Source of the DNA: Deltaproteobacteria bacterium
Lineage (GTDB): Bacteria; Acidobacteriota; Thermoanaerobaculia; Multivoradales; JAHZIX01
Length of the DNA: 64,000 nt
NCBI GenBank assembly: GCA_022601195.1
Contig: JAHZIX010000029.1
Coordinates: 434,001-498,000, forward strand
Reading direction: 5' to 3'
Position 1 is the stretch's first letter, and each line of letters begins with the position of its first letter. The position numbers and the translations under genes are program-made. Positions 16,291-25,575 of this stretch are shown here, piece after piece. Under the pieces are notes generated by a model that worked only from the letters and a program-made list of their open reading frames with translations, made no database searches and was not told the DNA's origin.

Positions 16291-18831
16291 ATGGAAAGTC
16301 AAAGCACGAGCTGCTGCTGTGAGGGGGAGGCGCCGGTGGTGTCCGCATCCCCAGACGTACTCGACCTGGTGTGCGGAATGAAGGTGGATCCGGCTGCCTG
16401 CGCTCATCAGGTAGACCATGAATCGGAGCGGTTCTACTTTTGTTGCGCCGGATGTGCCGAGAAGTTTCGCTCCGACCCGGAGATCTATCTGGCGGACGAG
16501 GCAGCTGTCTCGGTCCCCCCTTTGGGTTCACCGGAAAGTCTTGGACCTTTTGTTTGTCCCATGTGTCCGGAAGTCCAGGAACCGGTCTTTGGGGCCTGCC
16601 CGAGCTGCGGGATGGCCCTCGAAAGCGCCGCCCTCCCTTCCCTTTACCCGACCGCCTGGTACGTCTGTCCGATGCATCCGGAGGTTGAGGAGGAATCACC
16701 GGGTTCCTGCCCTAGCTGCGGCATGGCGTTGGAGCTCAAGGCCGGTGAGCCTCGGGAGGAAGTCCATACTGAGCTCCAAGACATGAGCCGGCGGTTCTGG
16801 TTCAGTGCGGCCTTGAGTCTCCCATTGCTGATCTTGGCCATGGGAGAGATGGTTCCCGGGGATCCCTTGGCCGGTTTGCTCTCGCCTCGGGCTCGTGGTT
16901 GGTGGCAGTTCATCTTGGCCACTCCCGTGGTGCTTTGGGCCGGTGCTCCCTTTTTCCGGCGGGGCATCGAATCCCTGCGGCACCGAAGCGCCAATATGTT
17001 CACTCTTATCGCGGCAGGAACCGGGGTTGCCTATGGCTACAGCCTTTTTGCTCTGCTCGCTCCTGGTCTCTTACCGGCGTCAGCGCGGGGAATGGGAGGC
17101 ATGATTCCGGTTTACTTCGAGGCGGCGGCGGTGATCGTCACCTTTGTTTTGCTCGGTCAGGTTTTGGAGTTGCGAGCCCGAGGCCGCACCGGCCAGGCCC
17201 TGCGAGATCTCATGGAGTTGGCCCCCGCCACAGCTCGGCGATTGCTACCGAATGGAGGAGAAGAGAAGATCCCCCTTCACGCGGTCCGGGTTGGGGAGCG
17301 GTTGAGGGTACGTCCAGGGGACAAGGTTCCGGTGGATGGGGTCGTTCTCGAAGGTCGCAGCTCCGTCCAGGAGTCGATGATCTCCGGGGAACCCATTGCC
17401 GTCGAAAAGGCTGAGAGTAGCTCTCTGATCGGCGGTACCGTCAACGGCACCGGTTCGCTGGTGATGGAAGCTCGCCGAGTTGGCGACGAGACTGTCCTGG
17501 CGCAGATCGTCCACCGAGTGGCGGAGGCTCAGCGTAGCCGCGCTCCGGTTCAAGCCCTCGCCGATCGAGTCTCTGGGATCTTTGTTCCCACGGTCGTGGT
17601 CATCGCTGCGATCGCCTTCCTGGCCTGGTTCGTGCTGGGGCCGGCGCCTCGCCTCGGTCATGGCCTGGTCGCTGCGGTATCCGTATTGATCATCGCCTGC
17701 CCCTGTGCTTTGGGTTTGGCGACACCGATCTCCATCATGGTGGCAGTGGGGAAAGCAGCGAAGGCAGGAGTCCTGGTCCGAGATGCGGAAGCACTCCAGG
17801 TCCTCCAACGAGTGGATACCCTGGTGGTCGACAAGACGGGCACCCTCACCGAAGGGCAGCCGAAGGTAAGGTCGATCGAATTGGTGGAATCTGCTCCGGA
17901 AGGTCTGGATTCCGAGGAGCTTCTCCGCTTGGCAGCCAGTCTCGAGCGGGGGAGCGAGCATCCCCTTGCCGCGGCCATCTGCCGGGCAGCCGAAGAGCGA
18001 GACCTACCGTCAGGGCATTGTGAGGCCTTTGACTACCAACCGGGGAAGGGGCTTCGAGGGCAAGTGGACGGGGTCCCGGTGGCCCTGGGAAATGCTCGCT
18101 TCTTCAAGGAGCTAGGGTACGTCGCCGATGGGCCCTCCGATGGAGCAGCCGGGGGCGGGCCAGGCGGCCTCGAAGCAGGTGACAGGCAGCCCCCCTTAGA
18201 GGTCGAAGCCGGGCAGACCATTGTCTGGGTAGCGGTGAGGGATCATCTGGCCGGCAGGATCACCCTCACAGATCCCATCAAGCCATCCGCCGTCTCTTCC
18301 GTCGCTTCTCTACGCCGAGCCGGGTGGCAGGTCATCATGCTGACGGGAGATAGCCTCTCTACCGCGAAGGCGGTTGCGGAAGCCGTGGGTATCGACCGGG
18401 TCTACGGGGAGATGTTGCCGGTGGAGAAAGAGCGAGTCGTGGTCGATCTGCAGCGTACTGGCCGGGTCGTGGCGATGGCAGGCGATGGGATCAACGATGC
18501 GCCGGCCCTGGCGCGAGCGGATGTCGGCATTGCCATGGGGACCGGCACAGACATTGCCATGGAGAGCGCCGGAGTGACCTTGATGGGAGGGGATTTGAGA
18601 GCTCTGGTGCGGGCGCGAAGCCTGAGTCAGGCGACCCTTGTGAATATTCGCCAGAATCTCTTCTTCGCCTTTGCCTACAACGCCATCGGTATACCGGTAG
18701 CCGCTGGAGCCCTCTACCCTTTCTTCGGCTGGCTCCTGTCGCCCATGATCGCCAGCCTGGCCATGAGCCTATCTTCGGTCTCCGTGATCGCCAACGCCTT
18801 GCGCTTACGGAAGGTCTCGCTAGAGGCCTGA
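16291..18831 (+). CDS. copA: copper-translocating P1B-type ATPase with YHS and two metal-binding ribbons
   Basis: 846 residues. Order: Cys cluster SCCC; YHS domain (about 25-67, VCGMKVDPA and FYFCCAGCAEKF); two heavy-metal-binding ribbons (about 87-110, CPMCPEV ... CPSCGMALE, and about 128-151, CPMHPEV ... CPSCGMALE); membrane helices; actuator domain (SGEPIAV); ion-site helix C470-P-C472; phosphorylation motif D514-KTGTLTEG; hinge GDGINDAPALA. It exports Cu(I) from the cytoplasm at the cost of ATP. The first ribbon has Cys where the family has His (CPMCPEV). A Gly-rich insert (DGPSDGAAGGGPGG) lies in the nucleotide-binding region. It is co-transcribed with csoR. Confidence 0.95.
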   Translation: MESQSTSCCCEGEAPVVSASPDVLDLVCGMKVDPAACAHQVDHESERFYFCCAGCAEKFRSDPEIYLADEAAVSVPPLGSPESLGPFVCPMCPEVQEPVFGACPSCGMALESAALPSLYPTAWYVCPMHPEVEEESPGSCPSCGMALELKAGEPREEVHTELQDMSRRFWFSAALSLPLLILAMGEMVPGDPLAGLLSPRARGWWQFILATPVVLWAGAPFFRRGIESLRHRSANMFTLIAAGTGVAYGYSLFALLAPGLLPASARGMGGMIPVYFEAAAVIVTFVLLGQVLELRARGRTGQALRDLMELAPATARRLLPNGGEEKIPLHAVRVGERLRVRPGDKVPVDGVVLEGRSSVQESMISGEPIAVEKAESSSLIGGTVNGTGSLVMEARRVGDETVLAQIVHRVAEAQRSRAPVQALADRVSGIFVPTVVVIAAIAFLAWFVLGPAPRLGHGLVAAVSVLIIACPCALGLATPISIMVAVGKAAKAGVLVRDAEALQVLQRVDTLVVDKTGTLTEGQPKVRSIELVESAPEGLDSEELLRLAASLERGSEHPLAAAICRAAEERDLPSGHCEAFDYQPGKGLRGQVDGVPVALGNARFFKELGYVADGPSDGAAGGGPGGLEAGDRQPPLEVEAGQTIVWVAVRDHLAGRITLTDPIKPSAVSSVASLRRAGWQVIMLTGDSLSTAKAVAEAVGIDRVYGEMLPVEKERVVVDLQRTGRVVAMAGDGINDAPALARADVGIAMGTGTDIAMESAGVTLMGGDLRALVRARSLSQATLVNIRQNLFFAFAYNAIGIPVAAGALYPFFGWLLSPMIASLAMSLSSVSVIANALRLRKVSLEA

Positions 18832-18903
18832 ACCGGCGAAGCACCCCATGCTAAGATTCGCCAGCAATTTCTTTACTCAGGCCGCGCCTAGGAGGGGGTC
18901 GAT

Positions 18904-20013
18904 ATGCAGTTGCCGGAGCTGACTCTGGGAATCGAGGAGGAGTATCAGATCATCGATCCGGATTCTCGGGAGCTGAAGTCCTTTATCCAGGAGTTTCTGG
19001 AGCAAGGTCAAGTGGTTCTCCAAGATCAGATCAAGTCTGAGTTTTTACAGTCTCAGGTGGAAGTCGGTAGTCAAATCTGCCGCAATGTGCACGAAGCAAG
19101 GATCGAGCTGACCCGTCTTCGTCGATCCGTTCACGATCTGGCCGAAACCAACGGATTGCGGGTCTGTGCGGCCAGCACTCATCCGTTCTCACAGTGGATC
19201 AAGCAGGACGTGACCTTGAGCGAGCGGTCCATGAAGCTCGAAGAGGATATGGGCGAGTTGGCTCGCCGGCTGTTGATCTTCGGAATGCATGTTCACGTCG
19301 GTATCGAGGACAAAGAGCTGCTCATCGACGTGATGAACCAGGTACGCTACTTTCTTCCTCATATTTTGGCCCTCTCCACGAGCTCTCCGTTTTGGGATGG
19401 TCGGGACACCCGACTCAAGTCCTACCGGTCGGTAGTCTTCGAGAACTTGCCCCGGAGTGGCTTACCTCCTTCCTTTAAGTCCTGGGCCGACTATCAGAGC
19501 TTCGTAGCTACCTTGGTCAACACGGGCTGCATCGACGAACCCTCTAAGATTTGGTGGGATGTTCGGCCGCACTCGAAGTTTCCTACTCTGGAATTTCGCA
19601 TCGCTGATATTTGCACCAAGATCGACGAAGCCATTTGTTTGGCTGCCCTGATCCAGGCCATCGTTGCCAAACTCATCAAGCTACGAGCCAACAATCAAAG
19701 CTGGCGTCTCTATCGGCATCACTTGATCGAAGAGAACAAATGGCGGGCAGTTCGCTACGGTATCGACGGCAAGCTGATTGATTTCGGTCTACAAAGAGAT
19801 GTTCCGACCCGCTTTCTTGCCGCCGAATTGCTGACCTTCGTCGACGACGTGGTGGATGACCTGGGGAGCCGATCGGAAGTCGAATATATTCACACCATTC
19901 TCGCTGAGGGCAGTAGTGCCGATCGGCAATTGCAGACCTTTCGTCGCACTGGCGATCTCAAGGCGGTTGTGGATCAGTTGATCACGGAAACCCGATTGGG
20001 TTGCACTGACTGA
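18904..20013 (+). CDS. ybdK: carboxylate-amine ligase, YbdK / glutamate-cysteine ligase family 2
   Basis: 369 residues with the GCS2-family opening [19 protein letters not shown], then [19 protein letters not shown], the ATP/metal region [13 protein letters not shown] and [16 protein letters not shown]. The family makes gamma-glutamyl or related peptide bonds with ATP; E. coli YbdK has weak glutamate-cysteine ligase activity, but the physiological substrate is unsettled. AGGAGGGGG precedes the ATG. It follows copA by 72 bp and could be in the same transcript. A thiol-making role beside copper resistance is attractive but inferred. A terminator follows. Confidence 0.88.
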   Translation: MQLPELTLGIEEEYQIIDPDSRELKSFIQEFLEQGQVVLQDQIKSEFLQSQVEVGSQICRNVHEARIELTRLRRSVHDLAETNGLRVCAASTHPFSQWIKQDVTLSERSMKLEEDMGELARRLLIFGMHVHVGIEDKELLIDVMNQVRYFLPHILALSTSSPFWDGRDTRLKSYRSVVFENLPRSGLPPSFKSWADYQSFVATLVNTGCIDEPSKIWWDVRPHSKFPTLEFRIADICTKIDEAICLAALIQAIVAKLIKLRANNQSWRLYRHHLIEENKWRAVRYGIDGKLIDFGLQRDVPTRFLAAELLTFVDDVVDDLGSRSEVEYIHTILAEGSSADRQLQTFRRTGDLKAVVDQLITETRLGCTD

Positions 20014-20035
20014 GGTACGACCGGATCGCCCTGGT

Positions 20036-20072
20036 GATGCCGCTGGAGAACTTCCGGCGGCATCGTCGTTTT
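20036..20072 (+). terminator. intrinsic terminator after the YbdK-type gene
   Basis: GATGCCGCTGGA pairs with TCCGGCGGCATC (one wobble) around a 5-nt loop, with TTTT five bases beyond the stem. The T-run is short. Confidence 0.6.
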
Positions 20073-20177
20073 GGGTTCTGCAAGCAGGGGGTCGTTTCCG
20101 AAACCTGTTTCCCCGCTTCTCCGTAGTCTTCAGCGAACAGAGATTTTCGGGAACTTCGCTGGGGAAAGGGGACTAAG

Positions 20178-21293
20178 TTGGCTGGAATTGGAAACGAGCG
20201 TGGCGCCAAGGGTTGTTTCAAGTTCGGCTGCTTCGGCTGCCTGGTCCTGATTGCCCTGATGTTTGGAATTCCTGCCCTACTCGCTTTGGTAGGGCTGTTG
20301 GCGGGTAGTCAGGAGCCCCGCTATGAGTCTGTTACCACCCAACAGATCCTTCCCGGGGCCGAAGGAGGTCCCGAAGGGGGCGATCATCTCGAGGCCCCGG
20401 TGGCTCCTGGGGAGGATCTCTCAGGGCTAAATCTCGAAGGACAAGATCTCGAAGAGGGCCAGCTCGGTGGAATTCAACGACCTGGGGAGGGAGCTTCCTA
20501 TCCGGACCTCGAAGAAGGTCGAGAAAGCCGTCGATTGCAGCTCGACTCTTCCTTGGCTGCAGCCCCTCCCGGAGTGGTCCGGATTTCTCTCGAGATGGGG
20601 GAATTCACCGTCGAGCCAGGACCTCCCGGTAGTGGCATACGCCTCGAAGGGGATTACGACGAAGCGAGCTTCGAGTTGAAGGAAAGCTACACCCAGGAAG
20701 CTGATGGTAGCTGGGCCTATGGGGTGGAGCTAGAAAGCAAGCGAGGCTTCATGAGTTTCTTTGGAAACAACAACATCAGCTCGAATAAGTTGCGGCTCAT
20801 TCTCCCCCGTGGGCAACCCATGGCGGTAGAAGGGCGGATTCGAGCCGGAGAATCCACCGTCGATTTGGGAGGGCTATTCCTGACGGGAGTCGACCTGGAA
20901 CTGAAGCTAGGAGACCACGACCTAAAGTTTAGCGAGCCCACCGCCGAGCCCCTGGAGTCGGTCTCCATCGAGTCTTCCTGGGGGGAGATAGATATGGAGT
21001 CCCTCGGTAATGCCAGCCCGAAGATCGTCAGATTCTCTGGGACGGGTGGGGAGTTCGATCTGGATCTGCGAGGTGATTGGGCCAACGACACTCAGGTTTC
21101 GGTGAATTTCAAATTGGGTGAATGCGATATCAAGCTGCCGGAAGACACTCGAATCTCTATCGATCGAGCCTCCATGACCATGGGGGATAGGAACCTGTCT
21201 GGCCTCGCGGACGAAGAGGATCTTCCGACGGATGCGCCCACCATTTCCTTGGCGCTGCGGGGAGCCCTAGGAGAGTTGCGAGTCGATCGCTGA
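20178..21293 (+). CDS. membrane-anchored protein with toast-rack-like adhesin domain
   Basis: 371 residues from a TTG start. An N-terminal cytoplasmic patch with two Cys pairs (GCFKFGCFGC) leads into one membrane helix (about 17-43). An acidic linker resembling a short pentapeptide repeat follows (LSGLNLEGQDLEEGQLGG). The C-terminal ~230 residues are repeated beta strands (VRISLEMGEFTVEPG, LRLILPRGQPMAVEGRI, LGECDIKLPEDTRISID) like the toast-rack domain of LiaF/DUF4097-type proteins. It may sense or shield the envelope. It has no regulatory partner nearby, and the next gene is convergent. Confidence 0.65.
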   Translation: MAGIGNERGAKGCFKFGCFGCLVLIALMFGIPALLALVGLLAGSQEPRYESVTTQQILPGAEGGPEGGDHLEAPVAPGEDLSGLNLEGQDLEEGQLGGIQRPGEGASYPDLEEGRESRRLQLDSSLAAAPPGVVRISLEMGEFTVEPGPPGSGIRLEGDYDEASFELKESYTQEADGSWAYGVELESKRGFMSFFGNNNISSNKLRLILPRGQPMAVEGRIRAGESTVDLGGLFLTGVDLELKLGDHDLKFSEPTAEPLESVSIESSWGEIDMESLGNASPKIVRFSGTGGEFDLDLRGDWANDTQVSVNFKLGECDIKLPEDTRISIDRASMTMGDRNLSGLADEEDLPTDAPTISLALRGALGELRVDR

Positions 21294-21321
21294 GGAGGTC
21301 GTTGGGTTCGTCGAAAGCGGT

Positions 21322-22266
21322 CTATCTTCGTTCCGACCACCGATAGGCTTCCATCTGGCCGGCGAGGCTACTCAGGCGGGTGAAGATCTTGGCGATCAGG
21401 TAGAGCTGGCCAAAGGCGAGGACCGCCAAGACACCCCCGATGGTCTCCTGGCCGACTCCGGGGGACAGGGCACCGAAAGCGACCAGCAGCAGCAAACTGA
21501 CCAAGCCAAAAATACCGTAGATGGAAGAGGTCTTTACGGGATGGGAGGCGACGAAGCGTAGACCGCTCAGGGCAGCGCCAAGGGCGCTCCTTCTCTCCTC
21601 GGTGACCAGGATGATCTTTGCGTAGTCGAAGACCATGCGAATGAGGTGTAGTAGGGCTGCGATCGCGAGAGTGGCTAGCAGGGTCGCAACGAAGATAGGA
21701 ATCTCTCGAGTGGCATCCCGGCTCATGGAGGCAACCCGCTCCAATAGCCAGCCGCTGAGTCGATAGACGCCGTAGTAGAGCGGTGCCGAGACCAAGGCGA
21801 GACGGACCAGGCGGAAGCAGTAGCGCCCGCAAAGGGCCAGAAAGTTCTCGGCGGAGCTGCTGCCTCCAGGTCTTGCGAAGCTGCCGAGGGCTCCCCCGAG
21901 AAGCACCGCCCAGGCGAGAGCATGTATGGCCGCGAGGGCAACCAATCCCCGGTGGTTGGCAAATAGGTTGCCATTGCTCCAACTCTCTAGGTTGTCCAAC
22001 AAGGGGCCGATACCGACGACTCGGTCCGGGCGGAAAGTTTCTCCCAATCCCTCCGCACGATGAGAGAACTCGCTATACCAATCCATGTCGAAGCCGCTGC
22101 GTAAGTTTTCTTGAATCTGGCTCGAGCCCAGGTCGGCCTGGAGAGACTCAGAAAGCAAAAACCCCGCGGGCAAAGCCATCAGGATGCTGGCTAGCCAGAA
22201 AGTCAACAAGACTCCTGGCGAAGTGATCATCAGGGCAAAACCGCGAAGAACGGATCGGTAAATCAT
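21322..22266 (-). CDS. polytopic membrane protein of unknown function
   Basis: 314 residues starting MIYRSVLRGFALMITSPGVL. About six hydrophobic segments are visible (VLLTFWLASILMALPAGFLL, GLVALAAIHALAWAVLLGGALG, IFVATLLATLAIAALLHLI, IYGIFGLVSLLLLVAFGAL, VLAVLAFGQLYLIA). No family was recognised. The start is 13 bp past the M1 peptidase stop, so both genes share a transcript; a longer frame to 22398 would overlap the peptidase. Similar membrane proteins often sit beside M1 peptidases, but the functional link is not known. Confidence 0.7.
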   Translation of the reverse strand: MIYRSVLRGFALMITSPGVLLTFWLASILMALPAGFLLSESLQADLGSSQIQENLRSGFDMDWYSEFSHRAEGLGETFRPDRVVGIGPLLDNLESWSNGNLFANHRGLVALAAIHALAWAVLLGGALGSFARPGGSSSAENFLALCGRYCFRLVRLALVSAPLYYGVYRLSGWLLERVASMSRDATREIPIFVATLLATLAIAALLHLIRMVFDYAKIILVTEERRSALGAALSGLRFVASHPVKTSSIYGIFGLVSLLLLVAFGALSPGVGQETIGGVLAVLAFGQLYLIAKIFTRLSSLAGQMEAYRWSERR

Positions 22267-22279
22267 GGGCAGTGCTTCT

Positions 22280-24421
22280 TTACAGGAAGAAAGTAACCGT
22301 ATGAAGAAAATCTTGTAGCCAGAACATCCATCGGGAAGCCCATTTGTGACTCGGAAGGGCGGCTCCCGAGTCCACCTGATGGCTATTGTTGGTGACATCC
22401 AAGTCCAGTACGAGAATGCGCTCTGGATCGACCTTCACCTGAGTCAACTTGGAAGCTCTCTCTTCGACCAACAGCTGCCAGCGATTCCTACCGTCCCAAC
22501 TTCGCCGTACTTCGGAACCATCTTCGAAGATCATGAGGACTTCCACCGGGAAGACGCCGTCGGCTCGGCGTTCCACGACGACTTCAGAGCGGAAGATCTT
22601 TTCGGGCGCATCCTGGGAAGACTCCTCCTCCCTTCCTTCGTAACGGAGGTCTGTTTCGGCTCCGGAGTACCCCTCGAACTTCAGGGGGGTGGTGCTGACT
22701 CGACCGATGGCGTAGTCGAAATCCACTGAGCTGCCGTGGACCTGGTCGAAGAACCAGTCGAGATCCCTTCCGGAGACCTCGTTGGCAATAGAGAAGAAGT
22801 TCTCCGGTCTTGGATGCCGGAAGCTCCATCGTTGGTAGAAAGTGGAGAGAATTTCTTGTAGTGAATCCCAGCCGATGAATCTCTCCAGGGTTGCGAGCCA
22901 CAGAGATGTTCGGTGATAAGAAGTCGATGATGCGGAAGCGGGATAGTAGAGATAGGTCGGCCTGCTCTGACGATTTCGCACGCCGCTGCGACGGTAGCGA
23001 TCCAGCCGGTTGCCGAAAACCGTGCGTCCTTGAGCCAGCTCCGGAAAGAGCCAGGGAAGAAAGCCACGACCCCTTCCTGGCAGGGAAAGGTAACGTTGGA
23101 CAAATTTGCGATCGCCATAAGCCGCTTCGTAGGCGCGGGCGGTGGAGAAGGTGTTGAGACCCTCATCCAACCAAGCGTGCTCGAACTCGTTGTTGCCGAC
23201 CACCCCATACCAGAACTGGTGCCCTGCTTCGTGAATCGTAACTCCTTCCGGGGAGCCTCCCCCTGCAGGGTTGAGCCAGCGGGTACCGCTGGTGAAAAGG
23301 GTCGGGTACTCCATGCCTCCAGCCCCGCTCCCGTAGGCTGGGTCGACGATCGTTAGCTGTTGGTAGGGGTAAGGTCCGTACCAGGATCCGTAGTATTTGA
23401 GAGCCGTGCGGGTGGCCTCAAAGTGTCGCTCCGCCTGGTCTTCATGCTCAGGTTGGAGTAGTAGCCGAAGTTCTACTGGCGGATATCCCGGTTCGTCGAA
23501 TCGACCGGTGTGCTCTCGATAGTCGGGGCTCGCCGTCCATGCAAAGCCATGGACATCGTTTTGGGTGTACCGGTGCGTTGCACTGCCATCGGAGCCCAGA
23601 GTTTTCTCCACCAAGCGTCCCGTCGCTCCCACCACGAAAGGGGCGGGAACTGTGATGCGGACGTCATAGTTGCCGTAGTCGGAGTAGAACTCCGTGGCTG
23701 AATGGAACTGGTGACAATTCCACGAATCCCCTTCGAAGACGCCCAGTTTCGGGAACCAATGGGCGATGAAATAGAACGAACCCTTGGTACCCGTGCGAGC
23801 AAAGGTTCGCGGGACCCTGGCTGTCCACTCCATCTCGACCTCTAGGCTCTGGCCCGGTTCGACCTGAAAGGGAAGTTGGAGCATAGCTACCGTGCGGTCT
23901 TCGCTGTTGCCATCGTCCGGGGCCATGAACTTCAGCTCCGTCGACAGGTCGATGGTTGGTTTCGGGGCTGGAGCCAGCTGCTGAGGAGAGTCTTCCGATA
24001 GAGGTGGTGCTCCCGGTTGGTCGGCTACTCCTGCCACTGACTCATCAACGACAGGGAGCAGGCCTCGTACCTTGACAGAGCTGATAGTGAGGTAGCTCCA
24101 ATCCTCCTCAGACAGGTTCTTCCCGGCGGTGCTCCTTCCTCGGATCCGGTCTTCTAGCAGCCAAGTGGAACGGTTGTTACGCCAACCGTTCCAATAGAGG
24201 TGGAACCAGAGCTCGTCGGTGGCCTGTTGTTGAATGTTTCGCCAGGAAAGAATCTGGCGCCCGGACAGAATGCGAGTTTCGGTGTCTAGGCTAACGTCAA
24301 TCGTGTAGTTGGCGTTCCGGGGAGACCGTTGGGGGAGCGGAGGTTCTAGCGCCGAGAGCGCGATACTCCAGAAGGCGGTGGCCCAGGCTAGCACCATCAT
24401 CCTGCGAGGGATCAGCAACAT
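22280..24421 (-). CDS. M1-family zinc metallopeptidase (aminopeptidase N-like), secreted
   Basis: 713 residues from the ATG that GGAGG precedes by five bases (the frame also offers a GTG five codons earlier). A signal-like hydrophobic N-terminus ends near SALEPP. The first ~250 residues form the beta-saddle domain. The catalytic zinc site is H397-E-A-G-H401 with the second glutamate E420 (HExxH-x18-E), and GAGGMEYP is the family's exopeptidase-type GAMEN variant. It probably trims peptides in the periplasm or outside the cell. A Pro-rich linker in the N-terminal part (APPLSEDSPQQLAPAP) is unusual. It is followed by a coupled membrane protein gene. Confidence 0.9.
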   Translation of the reverse strand: MLLIPRRMMVLAWATAFWSIALSALEPPLPQRSPRNANYTIDVSLDTETRILSGRQILSWRNIQQQATDELWFHLYWNGWRNNRSTWLLEDRIRGRSTAGKNLSEEDWSYLTISSVKVRGLLPVVDESVAGVADQPGAPPLSEDSPQQLAPAPKPTIDLSTELKFMAPDDGNSEDRTVAMLQLPFQVEPGQSLEVEMEWTARVPRTFARTGTKGSFYFIAHWFPKLGVFEGDSWNCHQFHSATEFYSDYGNYDVRITVPAPFVVGATGRLVEKTLGSDGSATHRYTQNDVHGFAWTASPDYREHTGRFDEPGYPPVELRLLLQPEHEDQAERHFEATRTALKYYGSWYGPYPYQQLTIVDPAYGSGAGGMEYPTLFTSGTRWLNPAGGGSPEGVTIHEAGHQFWYGVVGNNEFEHAWLDEGLNTFSTARAYEAAYGDRKFVQRYLSLPGRGRGFLPWLFPELAQGRTVFGNRLDRYRRSGVRNRQSRPTYLYYPASASSTSYHRTSLWLATLERFIGWDSLQEILSTFYQRWSFRHPRPENFFSIANEVSGRDLDWFFDQVHGSSVDFDYAIGRVSTTPLKFEGYSGAETDLRYEGREEESSQDAPEKIFRSEVVVERRADGVFPVEVLMIFEDGSEVRRSWDGRNRWQLLVEERASKLTQVKVDPERILVLDLDVTNNSHQVDSGAALPSHKWASRWMFWLQDFLHTVTFFL

Positions 24422-24907
24422 CGAATCCTCCTGCACCGAAAGTCGCCTTTCTAGAGACCTTTGGTGAAAGTTGCTTTCTTGCGAGAGCGAGAGATCTTTC
24501 GATGAACCCGGAAGCGAATTCCCAGGTAAACCCGAGGTTTATCGAGGATTTCGCAACACCGAGTCGCCGAAAGAGACCCTTCGGAGCCAAAGAGAATTTC
24601 ACCACCGGCTTCGTGAGAGGCTCAGCTTGGAAAGCACCCTGTCGTAAAGAACCTGGAAGGATTATACGTCCGAATCTCATCCCTAGGAATCCACGGTGTT
24701 GTGGAAGATAGAGGGAGGGGAGGGGAGCAGCAATACCCCCGTCTTTGGGCAAGATAGTGATGCATCAGTATCTACTCTAAGTTTAGGTAGTCTGGGTGAC
24801 TCTCTCGCCACTTTCGACGGTAACTCGAGGGGCGTACCTAGCGAGCCGTAGAATGCCCGTAATTTCGTGACAATCCGTCACTGAGCGGCCCTTTTTTCAA
24901 AAAACTG
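24422..24907. other. long intergenic region between divergent genes, no supported gene
   Basis: Nearly 490 bp upstream of the M1 peptidase and the arsR-type gene. It holds scattered short frames (for example 24502-24711) without ribosome sites. A small hairpin GTGAC-aatcc-GTCAC at about 24868 lies 12 or so bases before a T6 run. I see no RNA gene. Confidence 0.45.
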
Positions 24908-24936
24908 CTGAAAACAAGACCAGATTGTTGTATAGT
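24908..24936 (+). promoter_or_regulatory. putative promoter of the arsR-type gene
   Basis: CTGAAA (24908-24913), a 17-bp spacer and TATAGT (24931-24936). Transcription would begin near 24943 and leave a leader of about 164 nt before ATG 25107. Confidence 0.45.
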
Positions 24937-24984
24937 GCATTCAACCTGGAAGTGACCCGGGATATTCGCGAATGAGCTCGTTAT

Positions 24985-25060
24985 GGACTGGTCTGATGGA
25001 AACCGTTGGCTGAGGGGAACTTAGCCGAGAGTCCGGTTGGGGAGCCAAGAGAAGATCTCT
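24985..25060 (+). promoter_or_regulatory. structured 5' leader of the arsR-type gene (possible cis-acting RNA)
   Basis: GGACT (24985-24989) pairs with AGTCC (25030-25034) and encloses a short GGT/ACC helix and a 7-bp hairpin GGCTGAG-GGGAA-CTTAGCC (25008-25026). Two further hairpins follow: GGTT-GGGG-AGCC (25035-25046) and AGAGA-AGA-TCTCT (25048-25060). No known riboswitch class was recognised. The fold was found by eye. Confidence 0.35.
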
Positions 25061-25106
25061 AAACCGTTCGTATTTTATCTTGAAAGTAATAAAGGAGTAG
25101 AAGAAC

Positions 25107-25451
25107 ATGGAAGCTACAGTGACGGCTCAGGACATCGCCCGTATCCGCCGGGACCTCGAATATGCTCCCGATATTGAAGAGGCTGCTGAACTGATGAGCC
25201 TGGCCGGCAATGCGACTCGGCTGAAGCTCCTTTACCTTCTGGAAACCCATGACGAGATCTGCGTTTGTGATCTCGCCGAAATGTTGGGCGTTTCCGTTTC
25301 CGCCGTGTCGCAGCACTTGGCCAAGCTCAAGGCCCGTGGTCTCGTCGCTCCCCGCCGGGATGCGCAGACCATCTACTACCGCCTCACGGACCACGCTTTC
25401 AATGGCAAGCTCAAAGAGAGCTTCCTGAGCGATCTCGGCGCCGCCAGCTGA
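25107..25451 (+). CDS. ArsR/SmtB-family metal-responsive repressor
   Basis: 114-residue winged-helix protein: dimer helix, MSLAGNATRLKLLYLLETHDE, then I-C52-V-C54-DLAEMLGVSVSAVSQHLAKLKARGLV and the wing RRDAQTIYYRL. The C-V-C pair in the alpha-3 region is the ArsR/CadC-type site for As(III), Cd(II), Pb(II) or Zn(II), although the third cysteine of E. coli ArsR is absent. AAGGAG lies shortly before the ATG. No metal efflux gene is adjacent, so its targets are probably itself or distant. The long folded leader is unusual for this family. A strong terminator follows. Confidence 0.88.
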   Translation: MEATVTAQDIARIRRDLEYAPDIEEAAELMSLAGNATRLKLLYLLETHDEICVCDLAEMLGVSVSAVSQHLAKLKARGLVAPRRDAQTIYYRLTDHAFNGKLKESFLSDLGAAS

Positions 25452-25471
25452 GCTTCCCGCTACTCTAGAAT

Positions 25472-25523
25472 GGCGCTGGTAGCAGTGGTCTCTCAGTAGA
25501 CCACTCCTCCCAGCGCCGTTTTT
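25472..25523 (+). terminator. intrinsic terminator after the arsR-type gene
   Basis: GGCGCTGG (25472-25479) pairs with CCAGCGCC (25510-25517), and an inner stem AGTGGTCT/AGACCACT (25484-25491, 25498-25505) closes the loop. GTTTTTC follows at once. Confidence 0.85.
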
Positions 25524-25524
25524 C

Positions 25525-25575
25525 GTTCCTGCCTTCTGCCTTCTGCCTTTCTCTCTCTTCCTTTTTCCTTCCGCC
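25525..25575 (+). repeat. polypyrimidine tract with short repeats
   Basis: About 50 bases almost free of A and G, with repeated CCTTCTG followed by CTCTCTCTTCC and TTTTTCC. It lies between the arsR terminator and the MBL-fold gene. The function is unknown; it may be a slippage-prone simple sequence. Confidence 0.6.

Noticed and set aside
15914..16699. 261-residue open frame on the minus strand
   Set aside because: It is antisense across csoR and the start of copA, both certain genes, and runs through their operator.
24502..24711. 69-residue open frame before the arsR-type gene
   Set aside because: No ribosome site and no recognisable features. The region is better seen as untranslated.
24937..25106. 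Known riboswitch class (for example NiCo/czcD or yybP-ykoY) in the arsR leader
   Set aside because: I could not find the conserved cores of these classes. Only generic hairpins are visible, so it is reported as an unclassified structure.
25525..25575. Insertion-sequence end or CRISPR-like repeat
   Set aside because: It is a simple pyrimidine run with CCTTCTG copies, without spacers, a transposase or terminal inverted repeats.
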